DNA of 35,522 nt, from contig DATKMQ010000173.1 of assembly GCA_035541755.1 (NCBI GenBank), positions 1 to 35,522 on the forward strand. Direction: 5' to 3'. Positions 16,020-24,411 of this stretch are shown one piece after another. A program made the translations under genes and the position numbers. How positions within the stretch are numbered: the stretch's first letter is position 1; every line of letters begins with the position of its first letter. Origin of the DNA: Syntrophorhabdaceae bacterium. Lineage in GTDB: Bacteria > Desulfobacterota > Syntrophorhabdia > Syntrophorhabdales > Syntrophorhabdaceae. The notes under the pieces were generated by a model. That model was not told the origin of the DNA. It was given only the letters and a program-made list of their open reading frames with translations, and searched no databases.

Positions 16020-17168
16020 TTATCGTGGTTTGTCCTCACGATGAATAACGGCCATGGTGCCCTGGTTGTGCATGTTGCGGGAAAAGCACTCCACTGAAAG
16101 GTCAGCGCCAGCTACCATGTGCATGAACATGCTCTTATTTCCTACTGCAATACTTCTGCCAGGAAAGATCCTCCCGAAGGTGCCCTCCGGAATCGATTTG
16201 AAGAGCCCGGAGAGCGGATAGTCCGTGGTGCTTTCTTTTTTGTCCAGGTATTTGTACCCCGATCCCGTGGGATAATCGAGAAAACGGTGCTCACCCGTGG
16301 TTATGGTCAGGTATTGGGCCTCTCCCGGCTCGTAGTAGTACCATTCTGTGCCGTTGCGACACGGCGAATGAGACCACAGAAAGTCATGCAAACCAACGCC
16401 TTCAAGCACGATGAGGGCCATATTCCGAGTTGCAAGGCCTTGTTCCAGCGCCCCGAAAATACCGGTAATGGCTTGGATGCTGTGGCCCGGTGCATGGAGG
16501 GGGACATCGAAATTGAAGGCCGGTATTCGCGCCGGCGTCCTCATGGCGCCGGCTGTGGTCTTGAAGGCGTACCCCTCGCGGGCAAGCATGAGGTATTCCG
16601 GTACTTGTGACGCCTCCTGAGCGGATCCGTCAAAAAGACGCACTACTTCGTCTCGATGAACTATCTTCTGTATGTGAGGATGCCCTCGCAAGATCTTCAT
16701 GTCCTCATCGCTTGGACCATAGAGGCCGGCGTACCGCGCCGACCAGTGCGTGCACACGGCAAGGCCGTCTAGCGCTGTTGCATCGATAAAGCCCGAAAGC
16801 GGTATCATGTCGCCCATTCCGACTACAATGGCGGAGAAACCGGATATGCTGAGAAACCGCTCAACTTCCAGAAACGCATCGGCCATCATTTTCGCCCGGT
16901 CTTCTTTGGTCATGGGTGTGTATCTGCCGGAAAAATACTGTGCCGCGTAAGTGAGAAAAACCAAACGTGGGTTATAGCGGCCAATCAGATCAAGGCCTGT
17001 ATCAGTTACCCAGCGGTTGCTGCCAGGGTCCATATCACCCGGATAGGGGTGTCTCTGCAACACGCCCCCTACCATCTCGACAAGAGCCCCCGCTGCCTTG
17101 ACCTCATCGCCTGTCCGAAGGTCGAAGGTATTCTGCCATCCCCTGGCATCCACAATCGCCGTACTCAT
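16020..17168 (-). CDS. Conserved protein of unknown function coupled to a radical SAM gene
   Basis: This is a soluble protein of 382 residues that I cannot place in a family. Features include a start VDARGWQNTFDLRTGDEV, a central VVGMGDMIPLSGFIDATALD, a His-rich segment RIPAFNFDVPLHAPGHSIQ, then VLEGVGLHDFLWSHSPC and a C-terminal VAGADLSVECFSRNMHNQG. Several conserved-looking His, Asp and Cys residues suggest an enzyme with a metal or phosphate site, but no reaction is claimed. No signal peptide is present. Its ATG overlaps the stop of the radical SAM gene by 4 nt, so the pair is translated together and the protein may be its substrate-processing partner. Confidence 0.75.
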   Translation of the reverse strand: MSTAIVDARGWQNTFDLRTGDEVKAAGALVEMVGGVLQRHPYPGDMDPGSNRWVTDTGLDLIGRYNPRLVFLTYAAQYFSGRYTPMTKEDRAKMMADAFLEVERFLSISGFSAIVVGMGDMIPLSGFIDATALDGLAVCTHWSARYAGLYGPSDEDMKILRGHPHIQKIVHRDEVVRLFDGSAQEASQVPEYLMLAREGYAFKTTAGAMRTPARIPAFNFDVPLHAPGHSIQAITGIFGALEQGLATRNMALIVLEGVGLHDFLWSHSPCRNGTEWYYYEPGEAQYLTITTGEHRFLDYPTGSGYKYLDKKESTTDYPLSGLFKSIPEGTFGRIFPGRSIAVGNKSMFMHMVAGADLSVECFSRNMHNQGTMAVIHREDKPR

Positions 17169-18172
17169 TGTCGCGCTCCATTGAAGTCATCACGAATTGT
17201 GCCGGTTAGGAGTTTAATCCCATGTCCGCACGTTGGACAGAGTTTTCCTTCGCCGTTTAAGCGCTTGAGTTTGTCACCACCGCAGCCCAGGCTGAACCGC
17301 TCTATGACCACGGTCCCGCAGGCGGGACACAGGGTATCCACCCATTCGGAGCCCACAAAGTTGTGAAAATAGATGTATGGTAGCCTTTTTCGCGCAGACT
17401 TAAGCGCTGCGTCTATGGCCCGAATGTCGGGATACTTATCACCCGTCATTTCGTCTTCTGGAAGAAGACGAAATACATGCCAGGGTATCTCCCTGTCGAC
17501 TTCCGAAAGAAAGTCCACTATGGTATCGATATCCCCGTCGTTTGCTCCCTCTATGATGGGCGTGGTCACCTCCACATGACGATCCCGTGCCAGTCGTCTG
17601 ATATTACGGAGCACGGGTTTGGTAAAGTTGATGCCTATATAGGTCTTGTTGAAATGGAAAGAGATCCCCTTGAGGCTAATGTTAAAAAATGAGAAGATCG
17701 ATGCCAGAAGCTCCGTTGATTCCACGGTCATGTAACCGTTGGTAAGACACCCCATGGGCAGACCGGAAGCCTTTGCCTCCTCCGCAAGATCCATGAGTGA
17801 AGGGATGGACACAGTAGGTTCATTGACGTTGAATACAATACTCGAACAGTTGAGCTTCTTCGCCATGTTCACCAATTCTCGGGGTGAGAGGTTATATAAG
17901 AGCTCCTGCTGAATCGCGGGATCTTCTTTTGCGACGAAGGCGTTCGAGCAGTATTTGCACCTGAAATTGCAACTTAAGGTGCCGATCGCTAGGCACCTGC
18001 TCCCAGGATACGCGTGATAGAACGGGATAGATTCGAGCCGTGATGCCCCGCAGGAGCTCCAGCGGTGAGGAAATCTCTCTTTGATGGCTCCTTCCGAGAC
18101 CGCATACATCCGACAAAAGCCCGTCTTGCTTTCGTTTAGCTCACATCGTCGTTCACAGTAACTGCAATGCAT
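17165..18172 (-). CDS. Radical SAM protein with extra Cys clusters (AmmeMemoRadiSam-like)
   Basis: This radical SAM enzyme has 335 residues. The [4Fe-4S] motif CxxxCxxC is C68-C72-C75 (SCNFRCKYC). An N-terminal cluster C3, C6, C10, C20 and a C-terminal pair of CxxC motifs (C282/C285 and C312/C315) could bind zinc or additional clusters. The layout resembles the pyruvate-formate-lyase-activase-like proteins of the AmmeMemoRadiSam group. It is coupled to the 382-residue unknown protein by a 4-nt overlap. The ribosome site is GAGAGG before ATG. The reaction is unknown; peptide or small-molecule modification connected with metal handling is possible. Confidence 0.88.
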   Translation of the reverse strand: MHCSYCERRCELNESKTGFCRMYAVSEGAIKERFPHRWSSCGASRLESIPFYHAYPGSRCLAIGTLSCNFRCKYCSNAFVAKEDPAIQQELLYNLSPRELVNMAKKLNCSSIVFNVNEPTVSIPSLMDLAEEAKASGLPMGCLTNGYMTVESTELLASIFSFFNISLKGISFHFNKTYIGINFTKPVLRNIRRLARDRHVEVTTPIIEGANDGDIDTIVDFLSEVDREIPWHVFRLLPEDEMTGDKYPDIRAIDAALKSARKRLPYIYFHNFVGSEWVDTLCPACGTVVIERFSLGCGGDKLKRLNGEGKLCPTCGHGIKLLTGTIRDDFNGARQ

Positions 18173-18340
18173 GGTTTACCTCTCCGCTGATGCTATCCGC
18201 CGGTTCACAGATTCGGCATAAGGGAGCGAATCCAACGATATAACGATTACCAGGAATGTTTTCTCCTTAGAGTCATCCGGACGGACTATCTGCACCATGG
18301 TCACCGTTCAATTCATTCCCTTTTTCTGCGTCACGCTCAT
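18173..18340 (-). other. Possible small ORF with an in-frame TGA upstream of the radical SAM gene
   Basis: One base after the flavodoxin stop an ATG (18340) opens a frame of ten codons ending at TGA (18310-18308). The same frame continues for 43 sense codons to TAA at 18178-18176, three bases before the radical SAM ATG. It could be read from the inner ATG at 18298 (40 residues: MVQIVRPDDSKEK and on). Alternatively the TGA might be read through or decode selenocysteine, or the stretch is simply spacer. Nothing in its sequence is recognisable. Confidence 0.25.
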
Positions 18341-18341
18341 C

Positions 18342-18896
18342 TTAATCCTGTACTAGCTGTCTGGCAAAACTCACCACCGGCTGTATCGCGATCCAGTCTG
18401 TCCAATCAAGTGGACTAAAAAATCTGGCCAGCATCTCCCTTGCTTTCTCGTCCTTTTTCAGCCACCAATCTATTTGAAGCCTTATTCTTGGTCCGCTCAT
18501 AAGAATCTTGTCGATGTAGCTCAGCTTACCGTAATTGAATGCGCCTCGAAGCGGATAGTATGTTACCTTCTTTCGTATATCCACGGGAAGACTGGCCCGG
18601 AACACTTTGTCTTGTCTTGGATCATTAGATGGAACTCCTGTAACAGCAAAGATTGCAAGTTTCTTTTCACATAGGATCTTCCAGTTACGCTTTACAAAAC
18701 TTATATGTTTTATCCTTCCCATATACACGGGAGATCCAAAGAGAACCGTTGAATAGTGCTTCAGAAAGGGCGGGTCAAATGCCGAGATTTCGAAGATGTC
18801 AGCCCCGACTTCTTCCGCTATCCATTGGGCGTATCGTTTCGTGCTTCCATATTTTGTCCCGTACAGTACAACTATTCTCTTGAGAGATTGTTCCAC
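18342..18896 (-). CDS. Flavodoxin-domain protein (HemG-like)
   Basis: This FMN-binding electron-transfer protein has 184 residues. The phosphate-binding loop is visible at the start as VVLYGTKYGSTKRYAQWIA, and the other flavin contacts fit VLFGSPVYMGRIKHISF and LAIFAVTG. It resembles the flavodoxin-like, HemG-type group more than short electron-carrier flavodoxins. The start is GTG with AAGGAAAGGGA upstream, 27 bp after the MoeA-like gene. It may supply electrons to the neighbouring radical SAM enzyme or reduce a metal or metal chelate (inference). Confidence 0.88.
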   Translation of the reverse strand: MEQSLKRIVVLYGTKYGSTKRYAQWIAEEVGADIFEISAFDPPFLKHYSTVLFGSPVYMGRIKHISFVKRNWKILCEKKLAIFAVTGVPSNDPRQDKVFRASLPVDIRKKVTYYPLRGAFNYGKLSYIDKILMSGPRIRLQIDWWLKKDEKAREMLARFFSPLDWTDWIAIQPVVSFARQLVQD

Positions 18897-18923
18897 TTTC
18901 TTGTCCCTTTCCTTAAGAATGAT

Positions 18924-20111
18924 TCATTCAAAGTAGATTATCTCCACAAACTCTCCTGCCTCCAGACCGGCCCGATCTTCCGGAATCATAATATATCCAT
19001 ACTTCCCCATTAAATTGGATTCGCCAAGCATCTTGATCGGCCTCGCTTTGCCGTCGTGAATGTTAACTTTTCGCACCCCTCGTACTCCGAGAGAAGCAGT
19101 TGCTCTCCCTATCAGTTGCGCCTGATGTCCGGTGCGGGATGACGGGGGATAATGACCGAGCTTTTTGACAACAGCGTCAACAAACATGAAAGCAGCGACG
19201 GCGCATGATTCGGTATAACCGGGAAGAAAGATTACCGGTATCGTCTTCTCCCCATTTCGTATAAGACCTGTGCCCATATGGTTTCCAGGGTGTAGGGCCA
19301 CACCATGAAAAAGTACCTCCCCCATTGACGATATCACCTGTTCCATGAGGTCTCTTTTACTCTTGGAGCTCCCGCCTATGGTGATAATGAGATCGTAATC
19401 GGTTCCGTCCATCAAAACCTCTTTGAGTTGTGTTTCGTCGTCGGGAACGATCTCGTGGAGCGTGGGGCAGCCGCCATACCGTTCAACAAGGAGACTACAC
19501 ATGAGTCCGTTCGTTTCGTAAACGAATCCCGGAGAAATCTGATCACCCCTTTTTACGCACTCATCACCGGTGGGTACGATCAAAACACGGGGTCTGTCGT
19601 ATACTTCGACATCGCCCACCCCCAGCTTGGCAAGCATGGCAATGTCAACAGGCTTCAGCTGCAGCCCCTCTTTATTTACACAGTCACCCCTGGCTAGTCC
19701 ACCACCCCGGGGCCAGATCCATTGATGTTTTGTTACTTCTTTGGAAACAAGAACACAGCCGTCCCTTTCCTTGGCGTCTTCAAGAGGGAGAAGCGCGTCG
19801 GCTCCTCCAGGCAACGCGCTCCCCGTGTGCGCCAGCACACAACAACCACTAGCGATGTGTTCATCTGTGGTTACGCGCAGCACCCTCTCGGAACCCTCCC
19901 CGCAGCCAACGGTATCAAGGGCTCGCAGAACATAACCGTCCAGAATACACTGATCATAATGCGGATAGTCCATAGGCGCAACAACATTCTTGGAGAGCAC
20001 CCTGTTGTCGGCATCCTCCAGAAGCACTGTCACTACGCGTTTCAGGGGTTCCACAGTCTCAAGAAGGGACGCGATCGCCTTATCAACGTTTGGGAGCATG
20101 CTATTTTTCAT
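18924..20111 (-). CDS. Divergent MoeA-like molybdopterin-binding protein
   Basis: This 395-residue protein has the MoeA domain order: an N-terminal MoeA domain with the D58 motif (QCILDGYVL in place of SAMDGYAV), a MoCF molybdopterin-binding domain (VLIVPTGDEC, then TIGGSSKSKRDLMEQ), and a C-terminal beta barrel (IIYFE end). Standard MoeA inserts Mo into molybdopterin. Here the usual PGKP segment is HPGNHM and LPGNPVS is LPGYTES, so residues near the active site differ. This suggests a paralogue with changed activity, perhaps metal binding or sensing. It sits 21 bp after a TonB receptor gene and before a flavodoxin, inside the metal-uptake island. Confidence 0.85.
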   Translation of the reverse strand: MKNSMLPNVDKAIASLLETVEPLKRVVTVLLEDADNRVLSKNVVAPMDYPHYDQCILDGYVLRALDTVGCGEGSERVLRVTTDEHIASGCCVLAHTGSALPGGADALLPLEDAKERDGCVLVSKEVTKHQWIWPRGGGLARGDCVNKEGLQLKPVDIAMLAKLGVGDVEVYDRPRVLIVPTGDECVKRGDQISPGFVYETNGLMCSLLVERYGGCPTLHEIVPDDETQLKEVLMDGTDYDLIITIGGSSKSKRDLMEQVISSMGEVLFHGVALHPGNHMGTGLIRNGEKTIPVIFLPGYTESCAVAAFMFVDAVVKKLGHYPPSSRTGHQAQLIGRATASLGVRGVRKVNIHDGKARPIKMLGESNLMGKYGYIMIPEDRAGLEAGEFVEIIYFE

Positions 20112-20132
20112 ATCACCCCACTCGAATTGGGA

Positions 20133-22274
20133 TCAAAAGTTGACGCTTACTACGCCCATAATCGTCCGGCCAGGGTTGGGATATACATATTCCTGGGCAA
20201 ATTGCCTATCCAGGAGATTTTCAACCGTAAGAGCAGTCTTTAGTATGGTTCTTTCCGTTAGTTTCCAATCGCGCCATATCTTTAGATCGACCGTCTGGTA
20301 GGAGTCCATACTGTAAAAAGGAAGTCTGGTATTTTCATTGTCGTAGAATTGGTTGCCCACGTATCGGTATATGAGGCTTCCACTCATGAGCCTGGGGTTC
20401 ATGTATTGTATTCCCGCGTTGCCCATGAAACTGGGGGTATTGGCCACCTGGTTTCCTTGATTGGCGGGATCCTCTATGATAAGAGATTTATTCAGGGTCA
20501 GATTCATGACAGCTGAAAATTGATCCGTGATGATCTGATTTATCTGAGTTTCAAGGCCATAGATCTCCACCTTGCCTATGTTTTGGATCTTCAGAAGCGA
20601 TACGCCGGGGACAGTCGGGCTGGGACTATAGACGCCTGAAAACATATTTTCGATCTTCCCGTAATATGTGGTCATGTTGAAAGAAGTGCCTGTTTTTTTC
20701 AGCTGCCCTTCCAATCCAAGATCCACCATCCAGGTCTTTTCCGGTTTCAAGTCAGGATTCGCTACACGCCACGTGGTCCCGGTGGTAGTATTTTGAAAGT
20801 ACCACGTGGGGAGGCCGGGATAGAATGCCGTACCGGCAGATGATCTAATAGCGAACTGATCGTTGATCCGATATTTTGCTCCTCCCCGATAGGTAGTATA
20901 GTTACTGGAAGAGTCCTTCAGATAGTTCGGTGTTGAAGCGCTATCGTAGATATCGTGGAATTTCCAATTATCATACCGAGCACCCATCAGCAGAGAGAGC
21001 TTTTTGTCAAGGAATAAAGCTTGGTCCTGGAGGTAAAAGGCCTCTTGGTCCGTTTTATAATCGGTCCCGGAAACGGCTGCCCCAGTGGTCCACGTGTTTG
21101 TATCTGATCCAATCCTTTCTCTGCTGTAGAAGGTTCCAGCTGTTAAAATGTTGTTCTTCCCCAGGTAAAAATCGTCCTGGAGTTCCAGGGGCGTCCTCGT
21201 CACTTTCGATTCTTGCGAGTAACGCTTCCTCCAATCAAATACAAGCTTCGAACCGACTTGAGAAATGCCGTAATCGGTCTTGGCCGGTCTATCCCAATCC
21301 TGGTATCCTCCGGAAAAAGTGATCTTCATTATGTTACTAACAGGAAGTTGAAACCGGACACTTCCGAGGCCCTGTTTCCCGCTGTCCAAAGGAATCAGAT
21401 TGGGCTGGCCGCCGTTGATGTTGAGAAGGGCGTAGTTATATGCAATCGTGAAGCTTGCTCCGTCCCTTCCAATCCAGCCAGCCTTTCCCGACAGATATGT
21501 ACTGCTATAATCCGCGCTGTCCACCGTCGCAGTCGTGAGGGTCGAAGGACTCTTTGTATATATCCTCCGCGTATTGTCGATAGGAATATTGCTATATCCG
21601 TCCGAATAGTCGCCGGCATAGGAGAGATAATAGTGGAACTGGTTATCTCCCTGTCTAAATGCCCCACCCGTGCTGGCGTAAGGGCGCTTCGTATTGTTGC
21701 TGCCGTATCCGACGGAAAGTGTAGACCCCATATCTTTCTTACCCTGCCTCGTAATGATATTCACAACGCCGCCTGATGCGTTGGCGCCATAAAGGGCGGA
21801 TGAGGGACCCATGACAACGTCGATTCTCTCTATATCATTCCTGTTAATGGTATTGGTAAACGATATCGAGGATCCAACAGGCATGCCGTCGATGAGATAG
21901 ACGGTCCTCGCACTAAAATCGCCTGTTCCCCGGAGATTTACCCAGGCCGGATTCTTATTTGGCGCCTGGCCGACAAATACACCAGGTAAATCCTGAATAA
22001 GCTGACCATAGTTTGGGATGATATAGTCGGGCTGAGATTCTATGTTTTCACGATCAACCGTGTACGTGGTGAATGGAGAGTATTCTGCCGGGGCATTGGT
22101 CTTCGTAGCGGTTACGACTACTTCAGGAAGAACAATGCCCTTTTCGTGCGTCTTACTCTCCTCGGATGAAGCCGTCGGTCCTCCCGGCGAAGCGTTTGCT
22201 TTTTCCGCTGCCGATCCTGCTACGGGGGAGAACAATAGTGCAATTAACAACAGTAAGCAGAAAATCCGTGACAT
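20133..22274 (-). CDS. TonB-dependent outer-membrane receptor (third in transcription order)
   Basis: This is an outer-membrane receptor of 713 residues. A signal peptide (about residues 1-22) is followed by a TonB-box-like segment IVLPEVVVTATK (residues 47-58) and the plug domain (IPNYGQLIQDLPGVFVG, DGMPVGSSISFTNTINRNDI, SALYGANASGGVVNIITR). The beta-barrel closes with GVVSVNF, ending in Phe as outer-membrane proteins do. AGAGGAGG precedes the ATG. The receptor takes up chelated metal or another large ligand, powered by TonB-ExbBD. The next gene downstream is the MoeA-like gene, 21 bp away, which links it to molybdenum chemistry by position. Confidence 0.93.
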   Translation of the reverse strand: MSRIFCLLLLIALLFSPVAGSAAEKANASPGGPTASSEESKTHEKGIVLPEVVVTATKTNAPAEYSPFTTYTVDRENIESQPDYIIPNYGQLIQDLPGVFVGQAPNKNPAWVNLRGTGDFSARTVYLIDGMPVGSSISFTNTINRNDIERIDVVMGPSSALYGANASGGVVNIITRQGKKDMGSTLSVGYGSNNTKRPYASTGGAFRQGDNQFHYYLSYAGDYSDGYSNIPIDNTRRIYTKSPSTLTTATVDSADYSSTYLSGKAGWIGRDGASFTIAYNYALLNINGGQPNLIPLDSGKQGLGSVRFQLPVSNIMKITFSGGYQDWDRPAKTDYGISQVGSKLVFDWRKRYSQESKVTRTPLELQDDFYLGKNNILTAGTFYSRERIGSDTNTWTTGAAVSGTDYKTDQEAFYLQDQALFLDKKLSLLMGARYDNWKFHDIYDSASTPNYLKDSSSNYTTYRGGAKYRINDQFAIRSSAGTAFYPGLPTWYFQNTTTGTTWRVANPDLKPEKTWMVDLGLEGQLKKTGTSFNMTTYYGKIENMFSGVYSPSPTVPGVSLLKIQNIGKVEIYGLETQINQIITDQFSAVMNLTLNKSLIIEDPANQGNQVANTPSFMGNAGIQYMNPRLMSGSLIYRYVGNQFYDNENTRLPFYSMDSYQTVDLKIWRDWKLTERTILKTALTVENLLDRQFAQEYVYPNPGRTIMGVVSVNF

Positions 22275-22369
22275 AGTGGTTTCCTCCTCTTGAGAATAAT
22301 AGAATGTGGTGGAACAGGTGCTCGCATTCGTTGATATTCCTTTCTAATACATATCGATGGCACTATTAC

Positions 22370-23446
22370 TTACGGAAACAGGGCCCTTTTCATCGTCTCT
22401 TCCGGTACATTTATTCCAAGGAAGAGCCGGTAGAACTTGCAGGCCTCCCCTATTATGTCTGTGTGGTGCCGTTCAGGGTAGAGACGCCACATGAGCCACT
22501 TGATGCCCAAGAGCCTCATAAATGAGGGCGGTCTATCGAACCAATTGAGAAGCATTGTCGGGGATAGATAAACCCTGCCTGTTTTGACCGCCCTGACATT
22601 CTGCCACCGCTCGTCTTTGAAGACATTCCCGTAGAAAGCAGGCTCTGTCGCTATAATTACCTCGGGATCATAGCGAAGCACTTGCTCCAACGAGACGGGC
22701 TCCCTGCCCCTCACTTTAAACCTGCCATCACTGCACCGATGGACGTTTGTTGCACCTGAAAGCGAGATAAGCTCTGCATGAATGGACGTATCACATTCCG
22801 TAAAAAGCCCGCTCATTCCTTCCGCATAATAGACGCGGGGTCGCTCGACCTGAGGGATAAGGTCTCTTGTTCGGGCCGTCTCTTTAAGTACCCGATCACC
22901 GTAATCGGCAAGGGTGCGCGCCCGTTTTTCACGTCCAAGGAGATTCCCAAGGAAGAGAAAGGCGGCAGGGTAATCGCTCGTCTTATCGATCTTCACGTAC
23001 GCCACAGGGATGCCGAGTTTGGCGAGCAGTTTCTCTGATGGCACATTGAGTTCCATGTTACCCCACATTTCAGCGACTACTACATCGGGTTTTGCTTTGA
23101 GAAGGGCTTCCATGGTTATTGTAGCGCTCTGCCCGAAAAATCCCCCAACCACGGGGAGTTTTTCCACCTCAGGAGACAAATATTTCTTCTGTTCTGTTGT
23201 AAAAGGTGCGCTTATTCCTGCAAGGAGAGTGGGATCGATTGCGTAGATGAGATACATTACGATTGGCCAGTCCCCGCAGACTTTTGTGATCCTGTCTGGC
23301 ACCACGACTTTTCGGCCCGCCATATCCGTTATCTCACGGGCACACGAAGCCGTATAAGAAGAACCAACAAAGAGAACAAAGAGAACAAAGAAAAATGAGG
23401 CCTTGAGACGCCGGGATGGCCGAGTGGCGAGGCGGTTATTTCTCAT
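22370..23446 (-). CDS. ABC transporter periplasmic binding protein, iron-complex/metal type (SBP1)
   Basis: This is a periplasmic binding protein of the FepB/BtuF-like class (358 residues). A signal peptide ends near residue 36 (YTASCA/REI). The mature part starts REITDMAGRKVVVPDRI and contains the YYAEG segment, then E217-C218, H223, H236 and C238 (NVHRC), a Cys/His/Glu set shared with the two other binding proteins of the window. The C-terminus has NWFDRPPSFMRLLGIKWL. The gene overlaps the end of the methyltransferase gene upstream by 11 nt. No permease or ATPase follows, so it probably shares the single transporter encoded upstream. Confidence 0.9.
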   Translation of the reverse strand: MRNNRLATRPSRRLKASFFFVLFVLFVGSSYTASCAREITDMAGRKVVVPDRITKVCGDWPIVMYLIYAIDPTLLAGISAPFTTEQKKYLSPEVEKLPVVGGFFGQSATITMEALLKAKPDVVVAEMWGNMELNVPSEKLLAKLGIPVAYVKIDKTSDYPAAFLFLGNLLGREKRARTLADYGDRVLKETARTRDLIPQVERPRVYYAEGMSGLFTECDTSIHAELISLSGATNVHRCSDGRFKVRGREPVSLEQVLRYDPEVIIATEPAFYGNVFKDERWQNVRAVKTGRVYLSPTMLLNWFDRPPSFMRLLGIKWLMWRLYPERHHTDIIGEACKFYRLFLGINVPEETMKRALFP

Positions 23447-24290
23447 TGCCCCTCCATATTAGCACTCCGGTAACACTGCGTCTTTTGCACTGGACAGATT
23501 CATGTTGTTCGCGATCCCTGAAGAGAGTGGCAATGGCGGTTAAGATTCGTGATTGGTCAACTCCTCGTCCCTGCGCTTCCACGCTTCTTGCCAGGTCTAG
23601 AGCCAGCTCCTGCATGGTTTTCGTTTCCTCTATGGTAATCGGAAAAGATGTATACGAAAAGATTCTTCCCATCTGCTTAAGCGTTTTTCGAATGTTACGA
23701 ATGTCTGGCCTGGGGTTGAGAGACAGGCTGAGCATCCGCCGTATCTTGTTGCAGGTGGGGTGACGTTGTATCTTACCTGTTGCTATGTAGACGCACCATT
23801 GCCTGGAACACTTCTCCATCTTTAGAATATCTTCTTCGTCCTCTACTGCTTGGGACAGGGCCGTGAGAACAATGTCGAAAGCCCCCGAGAGTGCTTCCGT
23901 GTCTGGATCAATTTCTTTCCAGGAAGCCCGGACGGTCCTTGCGACCGTTACATCGACGCGCTGAGCTTCCGCGATGAGACGCAAAAGCATCTTGTCGGAT
24001 ATGTCAAGTGCCGTAACCGACGCTCCAAGCAAAGCCAGGGGAAGTGCGAAGGTTCCCGGGCCGCTGCCTACGTCGAGAATATGCGTTCCTGCGACGATAA
24101 TGCCTTTACGCTCTAAAAGATCGATAACCTGGTTCGTTCGTGCCACAGTCTTTTCCTCGAAGGGAAGGGTATACTCTGACGCCTTTTCGTCCCAAAAAAG
24201 ACGACTGTCTACGCCGAGGCTTGTTTTATCGTTAGTCAAAGCGGCGTTATTATCTTGTTGGGTCATCTGATTCACAATTTGCATCCTCAT
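23436..24290 (-). CDS. Class I SAM-dependent methyltransferase (MT3)
   Basis: This methyltransferase has about 284 residues and the Rossmann motif I ILDVGSGPGTFALPLALLGA, followed by the acidic end of strand 2 (VTALDISDKMLLRL). The first 55 residues contain FWDEKASEYTLPFEEKT, which is similar in style to the paralogue at 31.3-32.1 kb (SWDKRAPSFAEHV). A C-terminal IWRGNEK parallels VIWWNK there, so I regard the two as one family. The ATG at 24290 is used; no clear ribosome site is seen. It overlaps the binding protein SBP1 by 11 nt. A methylated small molecule, possibly the metal ligand, is a likely target (inference). Confidence 0.87.
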   Translation of the reverse strand: MRMQIVNQMTQQDNNAALTNDKTSLGVDSRLFWDEKASEYTLPFEEKTVARTNQVIDLLERKGIIVAGTHILDVGSGPGTFALPLALLGASVTALDISDKMLLRLIAEAQRVDVTVARTVRASWKEIDPDTEALSGAFDIVLTALSQAVEDEEDILKMEKCSRQWCVYIATGKIQRHPTCNKIRRMLSLSLNPRPDIRNIRKTLKQMGRIFSYTSFPITIEETKTMQELALDLARSVEAQGRGVDQSRILTAIATLFRDREQHESVQCKRRSVTGVLIWRGNEK

Positions 24291-24324
24291 CAATCATTTC
24301 AGCTCACAGGCTTATGCCGTCTCC

Positions 24325-24370
24325 AGTTTTGCTATATCCGTTTAAAGATGCGACGACGGATAACAAAACT
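24325..24370. other. Imperfect inverted repeat (hairpin) between ATPase and methyltransferase genes
   Basis: AGTTTTG-CTA-TATCCG (24325-24340) pairs with CGGATA-A-CAAAACT (24357-24370), with a 16-nt loop and a small bulge. It sits in the 121-bp gap between the ATPase stop and the third methyltransferase start. It may be an attenuator, an RNA-processing site or an operator for the downstream half of the island. Confidence 0.4.
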
Positions 24371-24411
24371 GCACGCCGCACCGGTTGCTCCTAACGATTG
24401 TCAAATCCCGC

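Noticed and set aside
18236-18248. A single ModE-like half-site (ATATAACGAT) upstream of the radical SAM gene.
   Set aside because: No matching second half-site at the right spacing, and no promoter elements around it.
22275-22369. Possible cobalamin riboswitch or Fur box upstream of the third TonB receptor gene.
   Set aside because: No B12-box-like sequence and no convincing Fur palindrome; the gap is only 95 bp.
23405-23455. tRNA-like string (GATGGCCGAGTGGCGAGGCGG) resembling the 5' end of a serine tRNA.
   Set aside because: It lies inside the 5' end of the SBP1 gene, no acceptor-stem partner or anticodon arm follows, and the coding frame explains it.
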